NCBI GenBank assembly: GCA_050296515.1
Contig: JBNKRJ010000052.1
Coordinates: 1-64,000 of the forward strand
Direction of reading: 5' to 3'
Source: NBLH01 sp050296515
Lineage (GTDB): Bacteria; Bacteroidota; Bacteroidia; Bacteroidales; NBLH01
DNA: 64,000 nt
A model generated the notes under the pieces. The model did no database searches. It worked only from the letters and a program-made list of their open reading frames with translations, and had not been told where the DNA came from. Made by a program: the position numbers and the translations under genes. This document shows, piece by piece, positions 33,969-43,484 of the stretch. How positions within the stretch are numbered: position 1 is the stretch's first letter; each line of letters opens with the position of its first letter.

Positions 33969-36362
33969 ATGTCAGTTTTTTCATTGCAATCTTTAAAAAA
34001 AGCTTTAATAAATCTTTTACAAAAGCTATCATTAAAATACAAAATATACTTAGGCATTGCTACAAGCTTAATCGTTTGGTTTTGGTTGTGCCTTCCGTCT
34101 ACCTTGTTTAATGATCCTTATTCCACTGTTATTGTTGACAAAAACAGTGCTCTACTCGGGGCAAAAATTGCTGATGATAAACAGTGGAGGTTTCCTCAAC
34201 TAGATAGTGTTCCCAAAAAATTTAAAACCTGCATTATTGAGTTTGAAGACAGGCATTTTTATCATCACCCAGGAGTCAATCTGTTTTCAATAATTAGGTC
34301 CCTAAAAGAAAATATAAAAGCAGGAGAGGTGGTGCAGGGAGGAAGTACCATTACCATGCAATGTATTCGCCTTTCAAGAAAAGGAAAATCAAGAACTTAC
34401 AGGGAGAAACTTGTTGAAATGATACTGGCTGTGAGGTTGGAACTTTCCTACTCAAAAGAGGAAATATTAAACATGTATGCTTCGCATGCTCCATTTGGAG
34501 GAAACATTGTAGGGCTGGAAGCAGCAGCATGGCGTTATTATGGTCGATCACCCTTTCAGCTATCATGGGCCGAGGCAGCTACTTTAGCTGTATTACCTAA
34601 TGCGCCATCGTTAATACATCCCGGGAAAAACAGGGAGAAGTTGTTAGAAAAGAGAAATCGTTTGCTAAAGTCACTTTTTGAAGATGAAAAAATAGACGAG
34701 GAAACACTTCAACTGGCTTTGCTGGAACCAATTCCTGACAAACCCCACTCATTGCCTCAAAGTGCTTATCATTTGCTGATGAGGATGGATCGCAAACACA
34801 TGAACAATACAATTCACAAAACAACCATTGATAATGAATTACAAAAGAAGGTGCTTCGAATAGTCAAACGACATCATCAAACCTTAAAAACTAATGAAGT
34901 ACGGAATGCTGCAGCTATAGTTATTGAGATAGAAACAGGTAATGTACTGGCTTATGTTGGCAATGTAGGAACAAAAGGTTTTGGTGATCATGTGGATATT
35001 TTAACATCACCACGAAGTACCGGAAGTATTCTGAAGCCCTTTTTATATGCATGCATGAACGATGCCGGTGAAATTCTGCCAACGATGCTGGTAGCAGACA
35101 TCCCAACTCAACTGCAAGGCTTTTCGCCTGAAAATTATGACAAAAACTTTGATGGTGCTGTTCCGGCTAAAAGGGCACTGGCGCGTTCGTTAAATATTCC
35201 GGCAGTGCAAATGCTTAAAAAGTATGGTTATGTTCGTTTTAAGCAACAATTGACTGATTTGGGAATGACCACTTTAAATCACGATGCCGGACATTATGGC
35301 CTGGCACTGATTTTAGGCGGGGCAGAAGGAAGCTTGTGGGACATTGCAGGAATGTATGCTTCCTGTTCAAGAGTTCTGAATCATTATACTTTGTATAATG
35401 GTAAGTACAATGCAGAAGATATTCATGCTCCCAACTTAATTGCTAATATTAAAGAAAAAGAAGTCAGTTTATCTTCAGGTTCGGTGGTATCTGCTGCCGG
35501 AGTATGGCTTACCTACCAGGCCTTGCTTGAAGTAAACCGTCCCGAAGAGGATGGCAATTGGGAGGCATTTAGCTCTTCGCAGCGCATTGCATGGAAAACC
35601 GGTACAAGTTTTGGTTACAGGGATGCTTGGGCAGTGGGGACTACTTCAAAATATGTAGTAGGTGTATGGTGTGGTAATGCTGATGGCGAAGGCAGACCAG
35701 GATTAGTAGGAGTGAAGGCGGCAGCACCAATTATGTTCGATATTTTTAATCTTTTACCAAAATCAGCATGGTTTGATCCTCCCTATGATGAAATGAGAGA
35801 GATAGCAGTTTGCAGACAAAGTGGTCACAGAAAGGGTCAGTATTGTACAGAAACTGATTCTATTTGGGTGCATCAAAATGGATTGCGGGTGTCAGCCTGT
35901 CCATATCATAAATTAGTTCATTTGGATAAAACACAAACCTGGCAGGTGTCTTCAAAATGTGAGTCAGCATCTGAAATGGTGCATATACCATGGTTTGTGC
36001 TTCCTCCGGTACAGGAATGGTACTATAAGCGAAAGAATCCGTTTTATAAAACCCTGCCACCTTACAGGAGCGATTGTATTGAAGCAAAGAGAAGCAGTGT
36101 GATGGACTTTATTTTTCCCAAATACAATTCAAGAGTTTATATACCGACAGAATTGAACAATCAAAAAGGGGAAGTGGTGCTGGAAGCTGCCCATCGTAAT
36201 AAAAATGCAACAATCTACTGGCATTTAGACGGTATATTTATCGGTACCACCACCGATGTGCATCAAATGGCAGTGAGCCCAAACTATGGGAAACACACGG
36301 TTGTAATAGTTGATGATGATGCCAATTCAGTTTCAAGGAGCTTTGAAGTGGTGAGTGAGTAA
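33969..36362 (+). CDS. pbpC: Penicillin-binding protein 1C
   Basis: 797 residues. One membrane segment (about 25-47), then the family 51 glycosyltransferase with EFEDRHFYHHPGVN (catalytic Glu) and QGGSTITMQ, and a class A transpeptidase with the SxxK motif SILK (in STGSILKPF), SLN and KTG (WKTGTSFGYRDAWAVG). The BiPBP C-terminal beta domain follows (from about 700; STIYWHLDGIFIG-like). It polymerises and cross-links peptidoglycan, or repairs it, with the alpha-2-macroglobulin encoded just upstream. About 120 bp with a hairpin lie between the two genes. Very typical family member in length and order. Confidence 0.92.
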   Translation: MSVFSLQSLKKALINLLQKLSLKYKIYLGIATSLIVWFWLCLPSTLFNDPYSTVIVDKNSALLGAKIADDKQWRFPQLDSVPKKFKTCIIEFEDRHFYHHPGVNLFSIIRSLKENIKAGEVVQGGSTITMQCIRLSRKGKSRTYREKLVEMILAVRLELSYSKEEILNMYASHAPFGGNIVGLEAAAWRYYGRSPFQLSWAEAATLAVLPNAPSLIHPGKNREKLLEKRNRLLKSLFEDEKIDEETLQLALLEPIPDKPHSLPQSAYHLLMRMDRKHMNNTIHKTTIDNELQKKVLRIVKRHHQTLKTNEVRNAAAIVIEIETGNVLAYVGNVGTKGFGDHVDILTSPRSTGSILKPFLYACMNDAGEILPTMLVADIPTQLQGFSPENYDKNFDGAVPAKRALARSLNIPAVQMLKKYGYVRFKQQLTDLGMTTLNHDAGHYGLALILGGAEGSLWDIAGMYASCSRVLNHYTLYNGKYNAEDIHAPNLIANIKEKEVSLSSGSVVSAAGVWLTYQALLEVNRPEEDGNWEAFSSSQRIAWKTGTSFGYRDAWAVGTTSKYVVGVWCGNADGEGRPGLVGVKAAAPIMFDIFNLLPKSAWFDPPYDEMREIAVCRQSGHRKGQYCTETDSIWVHQNGLRVSACPYHKLVHLDKTQTWQVSSKCESASEMVHIPWFVLPPVQEWYYKRKNPFYKTLPPYRSDCIEAKRSSVMDFIFPKYNSRVYIPTELNNQKGEVVLEAAHRNKNATIYWHLDGIFIGTTTDVHQMAVSPNYGKHTVVIVDDDANSVSRSFEVVSE

Positions 36363-36568
36363 GGAGATTTAGCTCTCTGTAAAGTTTTGTTTACGTGATA
36401 CTTACATGAACTCATATGATCATTATAGATAGAATGATTTTACTTTAAGGAAGTTGGAACTGCTGCTTTCTTTTTTAATCATTAACTCCAAACATAATAA
36501 AATTATGAGCACAAAGAAAGCCTTAACGGGATTTGTGTATATTAAAGTCTAATCATTTTGAATGACAT
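36363..36568. other. Intergenic region between convergent genes
   Basis: 206 bp between the pbpC stop and the AraC stop. No clear terminator hairpin, repeat or gene seen. Confidence 0.3.
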
Positions 36569-37477
36569 CTACTTCATTGCAAATTCTTTTTTGTATATGG
36601 CTGGTGAAATGTTGGCTATCTGCTTAAAAATTCTTGAAAAATGATAACGATCAGCAAAGCCTGTTCTAATAGCTATTTCATCTATAGATAAATTAGAGTG
36701 ATGCAATAATATACAAGCTTTATCTATTCGTTTTTTCTTAACATATTTTTGAGGATAAACACCTAGCTCTTCATTAAATAATCTTGAAAATGAATTGGTT
36801 GCCATATTAGTTACTTGAGCCAAAACTGTATTATTAAGGTTCCCATTCACATTATTTTCAATATAATTTAAAACATCCAATATTCTAGAATCTTTGGATA
36901 CTAATTCCCAACTCTTTTGAGGCAAATCCACTAATAAATCATTAATTAGCGATTGTATAGTTAAACTAGTGTAAAAGCTAAATCTAGAGTGTTCGTAATT
37001 AAGATGCCTTTTTATAATCATCAATTTGTCTTTTAAATGATCTGTTAACTCATAAACAAAAATATCTGGAGAAACTCTATCATATGGCATTCCAAGATTA
37101 AAATGGATAAATAAATGAAGAATACTTTGCTGCTCTATCGCTTTACTTTCCGGAAAATCAGAATTAATTCGCCCTCCTTTTATTGAATAACCGGTATCTG
37201 GAATTGTGTGATTATATAAACGCGTGGCATAAGATGTGTTTGGAGCAATCATTATTATTTTGTTGGGTGTTAAAGCATACTCCTTGCCATTGTACAGTAT
37301 TACTGCACCGCTATAACTATTATGGTAAACACGCCAATACGGAAAAGACAGCTCCTTAAATTCCCATTGCTGAAGCCACCAATACCTACAACAATGCAAT
37401 TGCATATTAAAACTCGGAAAAAGTTGCAATACGTCAGATGGATCTCCTTTGTCGGGTATTTTTTGATAGATGTTCAT
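36569..37477 (-). CDS. AraC-family regulator of the fucose cluster
   Basis: 302 residues from the Met at MNIYQKIPDK (a start three codons earlier is also open). The first ~180 residues are a cupin-type sensor (HNSYSGAVILYNGKEYALTPNKIIMIAPN) that could bind a sugar; the last ~100 form the AraC DNA-binding domain with SRLFNEELGVYPQKYVKK and TGFADRYHFSRIFKQIANIS. It is transcribed divergently from fucI with ~110 bp between, the standard place for a fuc activator. Fucose itself or L-fuculose-phosphate is the likely ligand by inference. A GntR-type FucR is used in some other Bacteroides, so the regulator here differs. Confidence 0.85.
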   Translation of the reverse strand: MNIYQKIPDKGDPSDVLQLFPSFNMQLHCCRYWWLQQWEFKELSFPYWRVYHNSYSGAVILYNGKEYALTPNKIIMIAPNTSYATRLYNHTIPDTGYSIKGGRINSDFPESKAIEQQSILHLFIHFNLGMPYDRVSPDIFVYELTDHLKDKLMIIKRHLNYEHSRFSFYTSLTIQSLINDLLVDLPQKSWELVSKDSRILDVLNYIENNVNGNLNNTVLAQVTNMATNSFSRLFNEELGVYPQKYVKKKRIDKACILLHHSNLSIDEIAIRTGFADRYHFSRIFKQIANISPAIYKKEFAMK

Positions 37478-37589
37478 ACGCCACAATGTTTAAAACAGAT
37501 ACAAATCTAATAATATTGAGCATTTTCTACTCCGTTAAAGAAGTGCAAATTTGTTTAAAATTAAAGGTAGAACATATAAAATAATAAAA

Positions 37590-39377
37590 ATGGCAAATAG
37601 ATTAATTGGAGACCTACCAAAGGTTGGTATCAGACCTGTAATTGATGGTAGAGAAAACGGTGTGAGAGAATCGTTAGAGTCTCAGGTAATGAAGCTTGCA
37701 GAAGCGGCAGCCAAATTTATTGAAACCAACTTAAGGTTTCCAAGTGGCGAAAAAGTTGAGTGTGTTATAGCTGATACATGTATTGGCGGAGTTGCTGAAG
37801 CTGCTATGTGTTCTAATAAATTTAAGAAAGAGGGTGTTGCTGTTTCCTTAACAGTAACGCCATGTTGGTGCTACGGAACTGAGGTAATGGATACAGATCC
37901 TTTAATACCAAAAGCTGTTTGGGGATTTAATGGAACGGAACGTCCGGGGGCTGTTTATTTAGCCGCTGCTTTGGCCGGATATACGCAAAAAGGACTACCT
38001 GCTTTTGGTATTTATGGGCGCAATGTTCAAGACGCAGGTGATACTAATATTCCTGAAGATGTTCAGGAAAAACTATTAGCTTTTGTGAAATCAGCACTTG
38101 CGGTAGGACAAATGAATGGAAAGTCATACTTGTCAATTGGCTATAGTTCAATGGGCATTGCAGGATCAATGGTAGACCATAATTTCTTTCAGGATTATTT
38201 AGGAATTCGAACTGAATTTGTGGAGTCTGTTGAAATTCTTCGCAGAATTGATGAAGAAATATTTGACAAGGATGAGTATGAAAAAGCATTGGCCTGGACT
38301 AAGGAAAATTGCAAAGAAGGAGAAGACAGAAATAAACCTGAAGTTCAGGTTGATTCAGCTCGCAAAGAGTTGGAATGGGAGACCGTTGTTAAAATGACAC
38401 TCATTTGTCGCGATATGATGGTGGGTAACCAAAAGGTAATTGATAAAGGGTATTACGAAGAAGGCTTAGGCAGAAATGCTATTTTGGGAGGTTTCCAAGG
38501 TCAACGTCAATGGACCGATTATATGCCAAATGCCGATTTTACAGAGGCGATACTTAACTCTTCTTTTGATTGGAATGGTATTCGTCAAGCTTTTATTTTC
38601 GCAACTGAAAACGATAGTCTCAATGGTGTATCAATGTTATTTGGACATTTGCTTACAAATACATCGCAAATTTTTTCAGATGTAAGAACCTATTGGAGTT
38701 CTGATGCCGTAAAACGTGTTACTGGCGAAGATTTAAAAGGCAAAGCAAAAGACGGGGTTATTCATTTAATTAACTCCGGATCAACAACTTTAGATGCAAC
38801 TGCACAACAAAAAGATGCTAAAGGTAACCCGGCAATGAAACCTTATTGGGAAATTTCAGCCGATGAAGCACAAAAATGTTTAGATAACACCTTATGGCCG
38901 CAGGCTGATAGAGGTTACTTTCGTGGTGGAGGTTATTCTTCACAATTTAAAACCGCAGGCGAAATGCCCGTTACTATGTGTCGTTTAAATATGGTTAAAG
39001 GAATAGGACCTGTATTACAAATTGCTGAAGGATGGACTGTTGAATTACCTGAAAATATACATTCGGTATTAGATGAAAGAACTAATCCTACATGGCCTAC
39101 AACGTGGTTTGTGCCACGAACAAATGGTACAGGTGCTTTTAAAGATGTATATTCTGTAATGGCAAATTGGGGAGCAAACCATGGTGCAATAAGTTATGGG
39201 CATATTGGTGCCGACTTAATTACACTAGCCTCTATGTTGCGCATTCCTGTAAATATGCACAATGTAGCTGATGATAAAATATTCCGCCCAAGCGCATGGG
39301 CCTCCTTCGGAGTGGAAAAAGAAGGCTCTGATTACAGAGCTTGTGCTAATTATGGTCCTCTTTATGGTAAAAAATAA
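37590..39377 (+). CDS. fucI: L-fucose isomerase
   Basis: 595 residues from the ATG at MANRLIGDLPKVGIRP; a 13-residue longer frame to 37551 is unlikely because it contains no matching family sequence. It converts L-fucose to L-fuculose, using Mn2+. The catalytic acidic residues are in ATENDSLNG (Glu and Asp) and the late His in PVNMHNVAD, matching E. coli FucI (591 residues). The substrate-binding arch GYFRGGGYSSQFKTAGEMP and the hexamer-forming domain I (GDLPKVGIRPVIDGR) are intact. It is the first gene of a five-gene unit. Acts in the cytoplasm on imported fucose. Confidence 0.95.
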   Translation: MANRLIGDLPKVGIRPVIDGRENGVRESLESQVMKLAEAAAKFIETNLRFPSGEKVECVIADTCIGGVAEAAMCSNKFKKEGVAVSLTVTPCWCYGTEVMDTDPLIPKAVWGFNGTERPGAVYLAAALAGYTQKGLPAFGIYGRNVQDAGDTNIPEDVQEKLLAFVKSALAVGQMNGKSYLSIGYSSMGIAGSMVDHNFFQDYLGIRTEFVESVEILRRIDEEIFDKDEYEKALAWTKENCKEGEDRNKPEVQVDSARKELEWETVVKMTLICRDMMVGNQKVIDKGYYEEGLGRNAILGGFQGQRQWTDYMPNADFTEAILNSSFDWNGIRQAFIFATENDSLNGVSMLFGHLLTNTSQIFSDVRTYWSSDAVKRVTGEDLKGKAKDGVIHLINSGSTTLDATAQQKDAKGNPAMKPYWEISADEAQKCLDNTLWPQADRGYFRGGGYSSQFKTAGEMPVTMCRLNMVKGIGPVLQIAEGWTVELPENIHSVLDERTNPTWPTTWFVPRTNGTGAFKDVYSVMANWGANHGAISYGHIGADLITLASMLRIPVNMHNVADDKIFRPSAWASFGVEKEGSDYRACANYGPLYGKK

Positions 39378-39459
39378 TTGAATTGATAGTTTCAGTTTAT
39401 TTGACATTGTGTGCTTTTTGTAAAATACATTAAGTACACTTGTCTTTTTTAATTAAAAT

Positions 39460-40950
39460 ATGAACGAGAAAGATATAGCTATAGTTTTTGATTGTGGTGC
39501 CACAAACGTGAGAGTAATTGCTATGGACAAATCAGGGCAAATACTGGCTTCTCATTCGCTACCCAATGAAACAGATGAGGATCCAAACTTTTTAGGTGGA
39601 AGGATTTGGGACATAGAAAAACTATGGAATAAATTATGCATAGCTTCTAAAAATGTAACTTCAAAAATAGACATAAAACGTATTGCTGGTGTAACAGTTA
39701 CTACTTTTGGTGTTGATGGTACTTTTTTAGATGAAAAAGGAAATTTACTATACCCGGTTATTTCATGGCAATGTGAACGCACATCTGCAATAATGAATAA
39801 TATAGAAAAGTACATTCCTCTAAAAAAACTCTATGCTATTAGTGGTGTTTATCCCTATGCCTTTAACACTATTAATAAATTAATTTGGTTCAAAGAAAAT
39901 AAACCAGAAATTATTGATCAAGCAAATCGTTTTATTTTCATTCCATCTATATTAATAAATAAGCTTTCTGGTGTATTTCAAAACGATGCTACAATGTTAG
40001 GAACCACCATGATGGGCGATATTAGTAGGCGTAATTTTTCAGATGAAATTTTAAACTCCATAGGGGTAAATAAAGAAATATTTGGCTCTATTGGAGAACC
40101 TGGCGATAAAGCAGGTCATGTTAATAATAAAGCTTCACTAGCCACTGGCTTACCAGAAGAAACTCCTGTATTTTTAACCGGTCATGATACGCAATTCGCA
40201 ATTTTTGGTTCAGGAGCCCAGTTAAATCAACCAGTACTAAGTTCTGGTACCTGGGAAATATTAATGAGCCGAAGTAAATCATTTACTGCATCAGCATTGG
40301 AACTTGAGAACAATATCACCACCGAACTTGATATAGAAAAAGGCACATACAATATTGGGCAAAATTGGTTAAGTTCGGGAGTATTAGAATGGTTTTCAAA
40401 TAACTTTTATGGGGAACTAAAAGGAGATGTTTTGTATGAAACCATGATTAAAGAAGCCGAACAAGAAATGCCCGGGTCACATAACATTATAATAGATCCC
40501 GCTTTTTATGATGATGGTTCTAGTACAAATGCCGGAACAATAAGCGGATTAACTATAGGGACGCGCCGAAGCCAATTATACAGGGCCTTTTTAGAAAGCT
40601 TAGCTTGCAGACTACGTGAAGGTCTTGAAGCATTGGAAAAAGCTGGTAAATTTAAATCTGAACGTATAATTTGTGTTGGTGGTGGTTCTAAAAACAGATT
40701 ATGGAATCAGATAAGAGCAGATGTATGTAATAAACCCATACAGCTTATTGATCAGAAAGAAACTACTGTTCTAGGTGCATCCATGCTTGTTTTCGTGGGA
40801 GTCGGACTATATGAATCTGCTAAGGAGGCCAGTAAAAAAATTGCTTATAACCCACAGGTAATCTATCCATCAGAAAATAGAGAATTGTATGATGCATTTT
40901 ATCATAGGTTTTGTTATTTTAAAAAAAATAAAAAGAATCAATCATGTTAA
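39460..40950 (+). CDS. fucK: L-fuculokinase
   Basis: 496 residues; FGGY-family kinase phosphorylating L-fuculose at C1 with ATP. The N-terminal ATP-binding fold has DCGATNVRVIAMD, then VTTFGVDG and the YPVISWQCERTSAIM stretch shared with E. coli FucK. The C-terminal domain has LTGHDTQFAIFG, SSGTWEILM and IICVGGGSKNRLWNQI. Similarity to FucK is stronger than to rhamnulokinase by eye. Its last codons overlap the start of fucU by 7 bases (ATGTTAA), so the pair is coupled. 82 bp separate it from fucI, with no terminator. Confidence 0.95.
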   Translation: MNEKDIAIVFDCGATNVRVIAMDKSGQILASHSLPNETDEDPNFLGGRIWDIEKLWNKLCIASKNVTSKIDIKRIAGVTVTTFGVDGTFLDEKGNLLYPVISWQCERTSAIMNNIEKYIPLKKLYAISGVYPYAFNTINKLIWFKENKPEIIDQANRFIFIPSILINKLSGVFQNDATMLGTTMMGDISRRNFSDEILNSIGVNKEIFGSIGEPGDKAGHVNNKASLATGLPEETPVFLTGHDTQFAIFGSGAQLNQPVLSSGTWEILMSRSKSFTASALELENNITTELDIEKGTYNIGQNWLSSGVLEWFSNNFYGELKGDVLYETMIKEAEQEMPGSHNIIIDPAFYDDGSSTNAGTISGLTIGTRRSQLYRAFLESLACRLREGLEALEKAGKFKSERIICVGGGSKNRLWNQIRADVCNKPIQLIDQKETTVLGASMLVFVGVGLYESAKEASKKIAYNPQVIYPSENRELYDAFYHRFCYFKKNKKNQSC

Positions 40951-41378
40951 AAGGAATATCACCTTTAATAAGCCCTGAATTGTTGTCTGTGTTATATAGA
41001 ATGGGACACGGCGATGAGATTATTCTGGCGGATGCTCATTTTCCGGCAGAAAGCTTTAATAATAGAGTACTAAGAGCTGACGGAATTAAAATACCCGATT
41101 TATTAACGGCTATATTACCACTTTTCGAGCTGGATCAATATGTAGCAAAACCCCTTATTATGATGGCCGCAGTTGAAGGAGATCAGCTGGAACCTAAGGT
41201 TGAACAAGCATATCTGAAAAGCATACATAAATTATACCCTAATGTTGCCCCAATATTACGAATTGCTCGTTTTGAATTTTATGAACGTGCTAAAAATGCT
41301 TTTGCTGTGCTTATGACAGGAGAGACAGCTAAATATGGGAATATTATTTTGAAAAAAGGAGTAACACCAATTGTGTAA
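40944..41378 (+). CDS. fucU: L-fucose mutarotase
   Basis: 144 residues, close to E. coli FucU (140). It interconverts alpha- and beta-L-fucopyranose so that the isomerase gets its preferred anomer. Conserved are the start MLKGISPLISPELLSVLYRM, the catalytic-site GHGDEIILADAHFPAES with His and Asp, and the end RFEFYERAKNAFAVLMTGET plus GNIILKKGV. The family also includes RbsD. The gene overlaps fucK and is followed 11 bp later by fucP. Cytoplasmic decamer by family knowledge. Confidence 0.95.
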   Translation: MLKGISPLISPELLSVLYRMGHGDEIILADAHFPAESFNNRVLRADGIKIPDLLTAILPLFELDQYVAKPLIMMAAVEGDQLEPKVEQAYLKSIHKLYPNVAPILRIARFEFYERAKNAFAVLMTGETAKYGNIILKKGVTPIV

Positions 41379-41389
41379 AAACATAAACT

Positions 41390-42691
41390 ATGACAAACAA
41401 TACTAAAGTAGTTGAAAAAAAAGTTCTAATCCCATTTATTCTAATAACCAGTCTTTTTGCTTTATGGGGATTTGCCAACGATATTACCAACCCAATGGTT
41501 GCTGCTTTTAAAACCATTATGGAGATTTCTAATTTCAAAGCATCTTTGGTTCAGTTTGCTTTTTATGGCGGCTATGCAACCATGGCTATTCCGGCAGCTT
41601 TGTTTATTCAAAAATACTCGTATAAAAAAGGTGTTTTATTAGGACTGGCTTTATATGCTATTGGTGCACTCTTGTTTTGGCCAGCTGCTCAGTACCAGGT
41701 TTTTGGTTTCTTTTTAATCTCACTGTATATATTAACTTTTGGTTTAGCTTTTTTAGAAACCACAGCTAATCCTTTTATTTTATCTTTAGGAGCAAAGGAA
41801 ACGGCCACCCAACGTTTAAATGTAGCGCAGGCCTTTAATCCAATTGGTTCACTAACAGGGATGTTTGTGGCATCACGATTAATTCTTAAAAAACTAGATT
41901 CAGATAAACATTTCGATTCTGCAGGTAATTTAATAGACTTTTCAGTCTTAGATGATGCTACCAAGGTAATTGACCGCACTCACGATTTAATGATTATAAG
42001 AAATCCATATGTGCTATTAGGTATAATTGTTGTTGTTATGATTGTTGTTATTGCTCTTGTAAAGATGCCTCAATTGGGTAAAAACACTAATGTAAAACTA
42101 TTGGAATCCGCAAAGCGCTTATTTGCCAATAAAATATACCGCGAAGGAGTTATTGCACAGGTGTTTTATGTGGCAGCACAAATAATGTGTTGGACATTTA
42201 TTATTCAATATGCGGGTTATTTGGGCATTGATAAAGCAACTGCTCAGCTGTATAATATTGTGGCTATGGGCATATTCTTATCAAGTAGGTTTATAAGTGT
42301 TTTTCTTATGCGCTTTATAAATGCTCGTAAGCTACTCATGATTTTTGCAATTGGAGGTTTAATAACCACTGCCGGAACTATTTTAATAGTGGGTGAAGTT
42401 GGTTTATATTCCTTAATGGCCACTTCAGCATTTATGTCGCTCATGTTTCCTACCATTTATGGTATTGCTTTACGCGATGTGGGCGATGATGTAACAATTG
42501 GTTCAGCGGGTTTAGTTATGGCTATAGTAGGTGGAGCTTTAATGCCACCTATACAGGCAGCAATTATTGATTTGGGAAAAGTAGGTTTCTTACCTGCTGT
42601 TAACTTTTCGTTTATACTGCCTTTTATAAGCTTTATAGTTATTGCACTATATGGTTACCGATCAATTAAATATCAAAAAAAACAAATATAA
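41390..42691 (+). CDS. fucP: L-fucose:H+ symporter
   Basis: 433 residues with 12 predicted membrane helices of the major facilitator superfamily, sugar-permease (FucP) branch. Typical are FALWGFANDITNPMVAAFK at the start, FYGGYATMAIPAALFIQKYS in helix 2, the ETTANPFILSLGA loop and FLSSRFISVFLMRF in helix 8. It imports L-fucose with protons across the inner membrane. It is placed between fucU and the aldolase gene, 4 bp before the aldolase start. A glucose/galactose transporter of the same branch is a less likely alternative given the operon. Confidence 0.92.
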   Translation: MTNNTKVVEKKVLIPFILITSLFALWGFANDITNPMVAAFKTIMEISNFKASLVQFAFYGGYATMAIPAALFIQKYSYKKGVLLGLALYAIGALLFWPAAQYQVFGFFLISLYILTFGLAFLETTANPFILSLGAKETATQRLNVAQAFNPIGSLTGMFVASRLILKKLDSDKHFDSAGNLIDFSVLDDATKVIDRTHDLMIIRNPYVLLGIIVVVMIVVIALVKMPQLGKNTNVKLLESAKRLFANKIYREGVIAQVFYVAAQIMCWTFIIQYAGYLGIDKATAQLYNIVAMGIFLSSRFISVFLMRFINARKLLMIFAIGGLITTAGTILIVGEVGLYSLMATSAFMSLMFPTIYGIALRDVGDDVTIGSAGLVMAIVGGALMPPIQAAIIDLGKVGFLPAVNFSFILPFISFIVIALYGYRSIKYQKKQI

Positions 42692-42695
42692 AAAA

Positions 42696-43484
42696 ATGAA
42701 TAATTTACCAATAGAAGTTCAAAAAGAAATTGATAAAGTTTCAGAAATTGCCGGCTATTTATGGGAACGTGAATGGGCTGAGAGAAATGCAGGTAATATA
42801 TCAATAAACCTAACAGAATATTTTAAGGGTGAAACTTTAAGTAACTCTAACCGATTCTTCGAATTTGATTTTCCTAAGAACGTAGCAGGATTAGTTATTT
42901 TTATAACCGGAACAGGTTGTCATTTAAGGCATTTAATTAACCGTATTGAAGAAGCTGCTTGTATTCTGAAAATTAACGATGATGCCTCTGGTTATTCCAT
43001 AGTTTGGGGAGGCAAAAAGGAAAATTTTGGTCCAACCTGTGAACTGATTTCACACGTTAAAATTCATCAATTTAATACAGAGAATAATCCAACACATAAA
43101 ACGATTATTCATACTCATCCCATTGAATTAATAGTTCTGAGTCATCATCCACTTTTTAATGATCTGGAGAAATTTAATCATTCTTTGTGGAAAATGTGTC
43201 CTGAAATACGTGTATTTGTACCTAAAGGTGTACACTGTACGCCATATGCTTTATCAAGTACTGAAGATTTAGCAGACAAAACAATCGAAGCACTAAGAAA
43301 TTACAATGTTTCGCTTTGGGAGAAACATGGAGCAACAGCTACAGGAGAAGATGCTGAAAAGGCTTTTGATTATCTTGATGTAGCAAATAAAGGGGCAAAA
43401 TTATTACTAACAGCCTGGTCCGCAGGTTTTGATCCTGTGGGATTAAGCAATGAGCAGTTAACTGAATTAGAACAGTTTATTTAA
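42696..43484 (+). CDS. Class II aldolase, RhaD-type (L-fuculose-1-P aldolase role)
   Basis: 262 residues from ATG 42696 (the longer frame to 42642 overlaps fucP). It has the RhaD layout rather than the shorter FucA one: ERNAGNISIN, FITGTGCHLRHLI, INDDASGYSIVWGG, catalytic Glu in GPTCELISH, zinc-binding HTHP and the late WEKHGATATG. RhaD of E. coli has 274 residues, FucA 215. In this operon it should cleave L-fuculose-1-phosphate to DHAP and L-lactaldehyde; RhaD and FucA substrates differ only at one centre and a RhaD-like enzyme could also serve rhamnose. It is the last gene; no lactaldehyde reductase gene follows. Confidence 0.85.
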   Translation: MNNLPIEVQKEIDKVSEIAGYLWEREWAERNAGNISINLTEYFKGETLSNSNRFFEFDFPKNVAGLVIFITGTGCHLRHLINRIEEAACILKINDDASGYSIVWGGKKENFGPTCELISHVKIHQFNTENNPTHKTIIHTHPIELIVLSHHPLFNDLEKFNHSLWKMCPEIRVFVPKGVHCTPYALSSTEDLADKTIEALRNYNVSLWEKHGATATGEDAEKAFDYLDVANKGAKLLLTAWSAGFDPVGLSNEQLTELEQFI

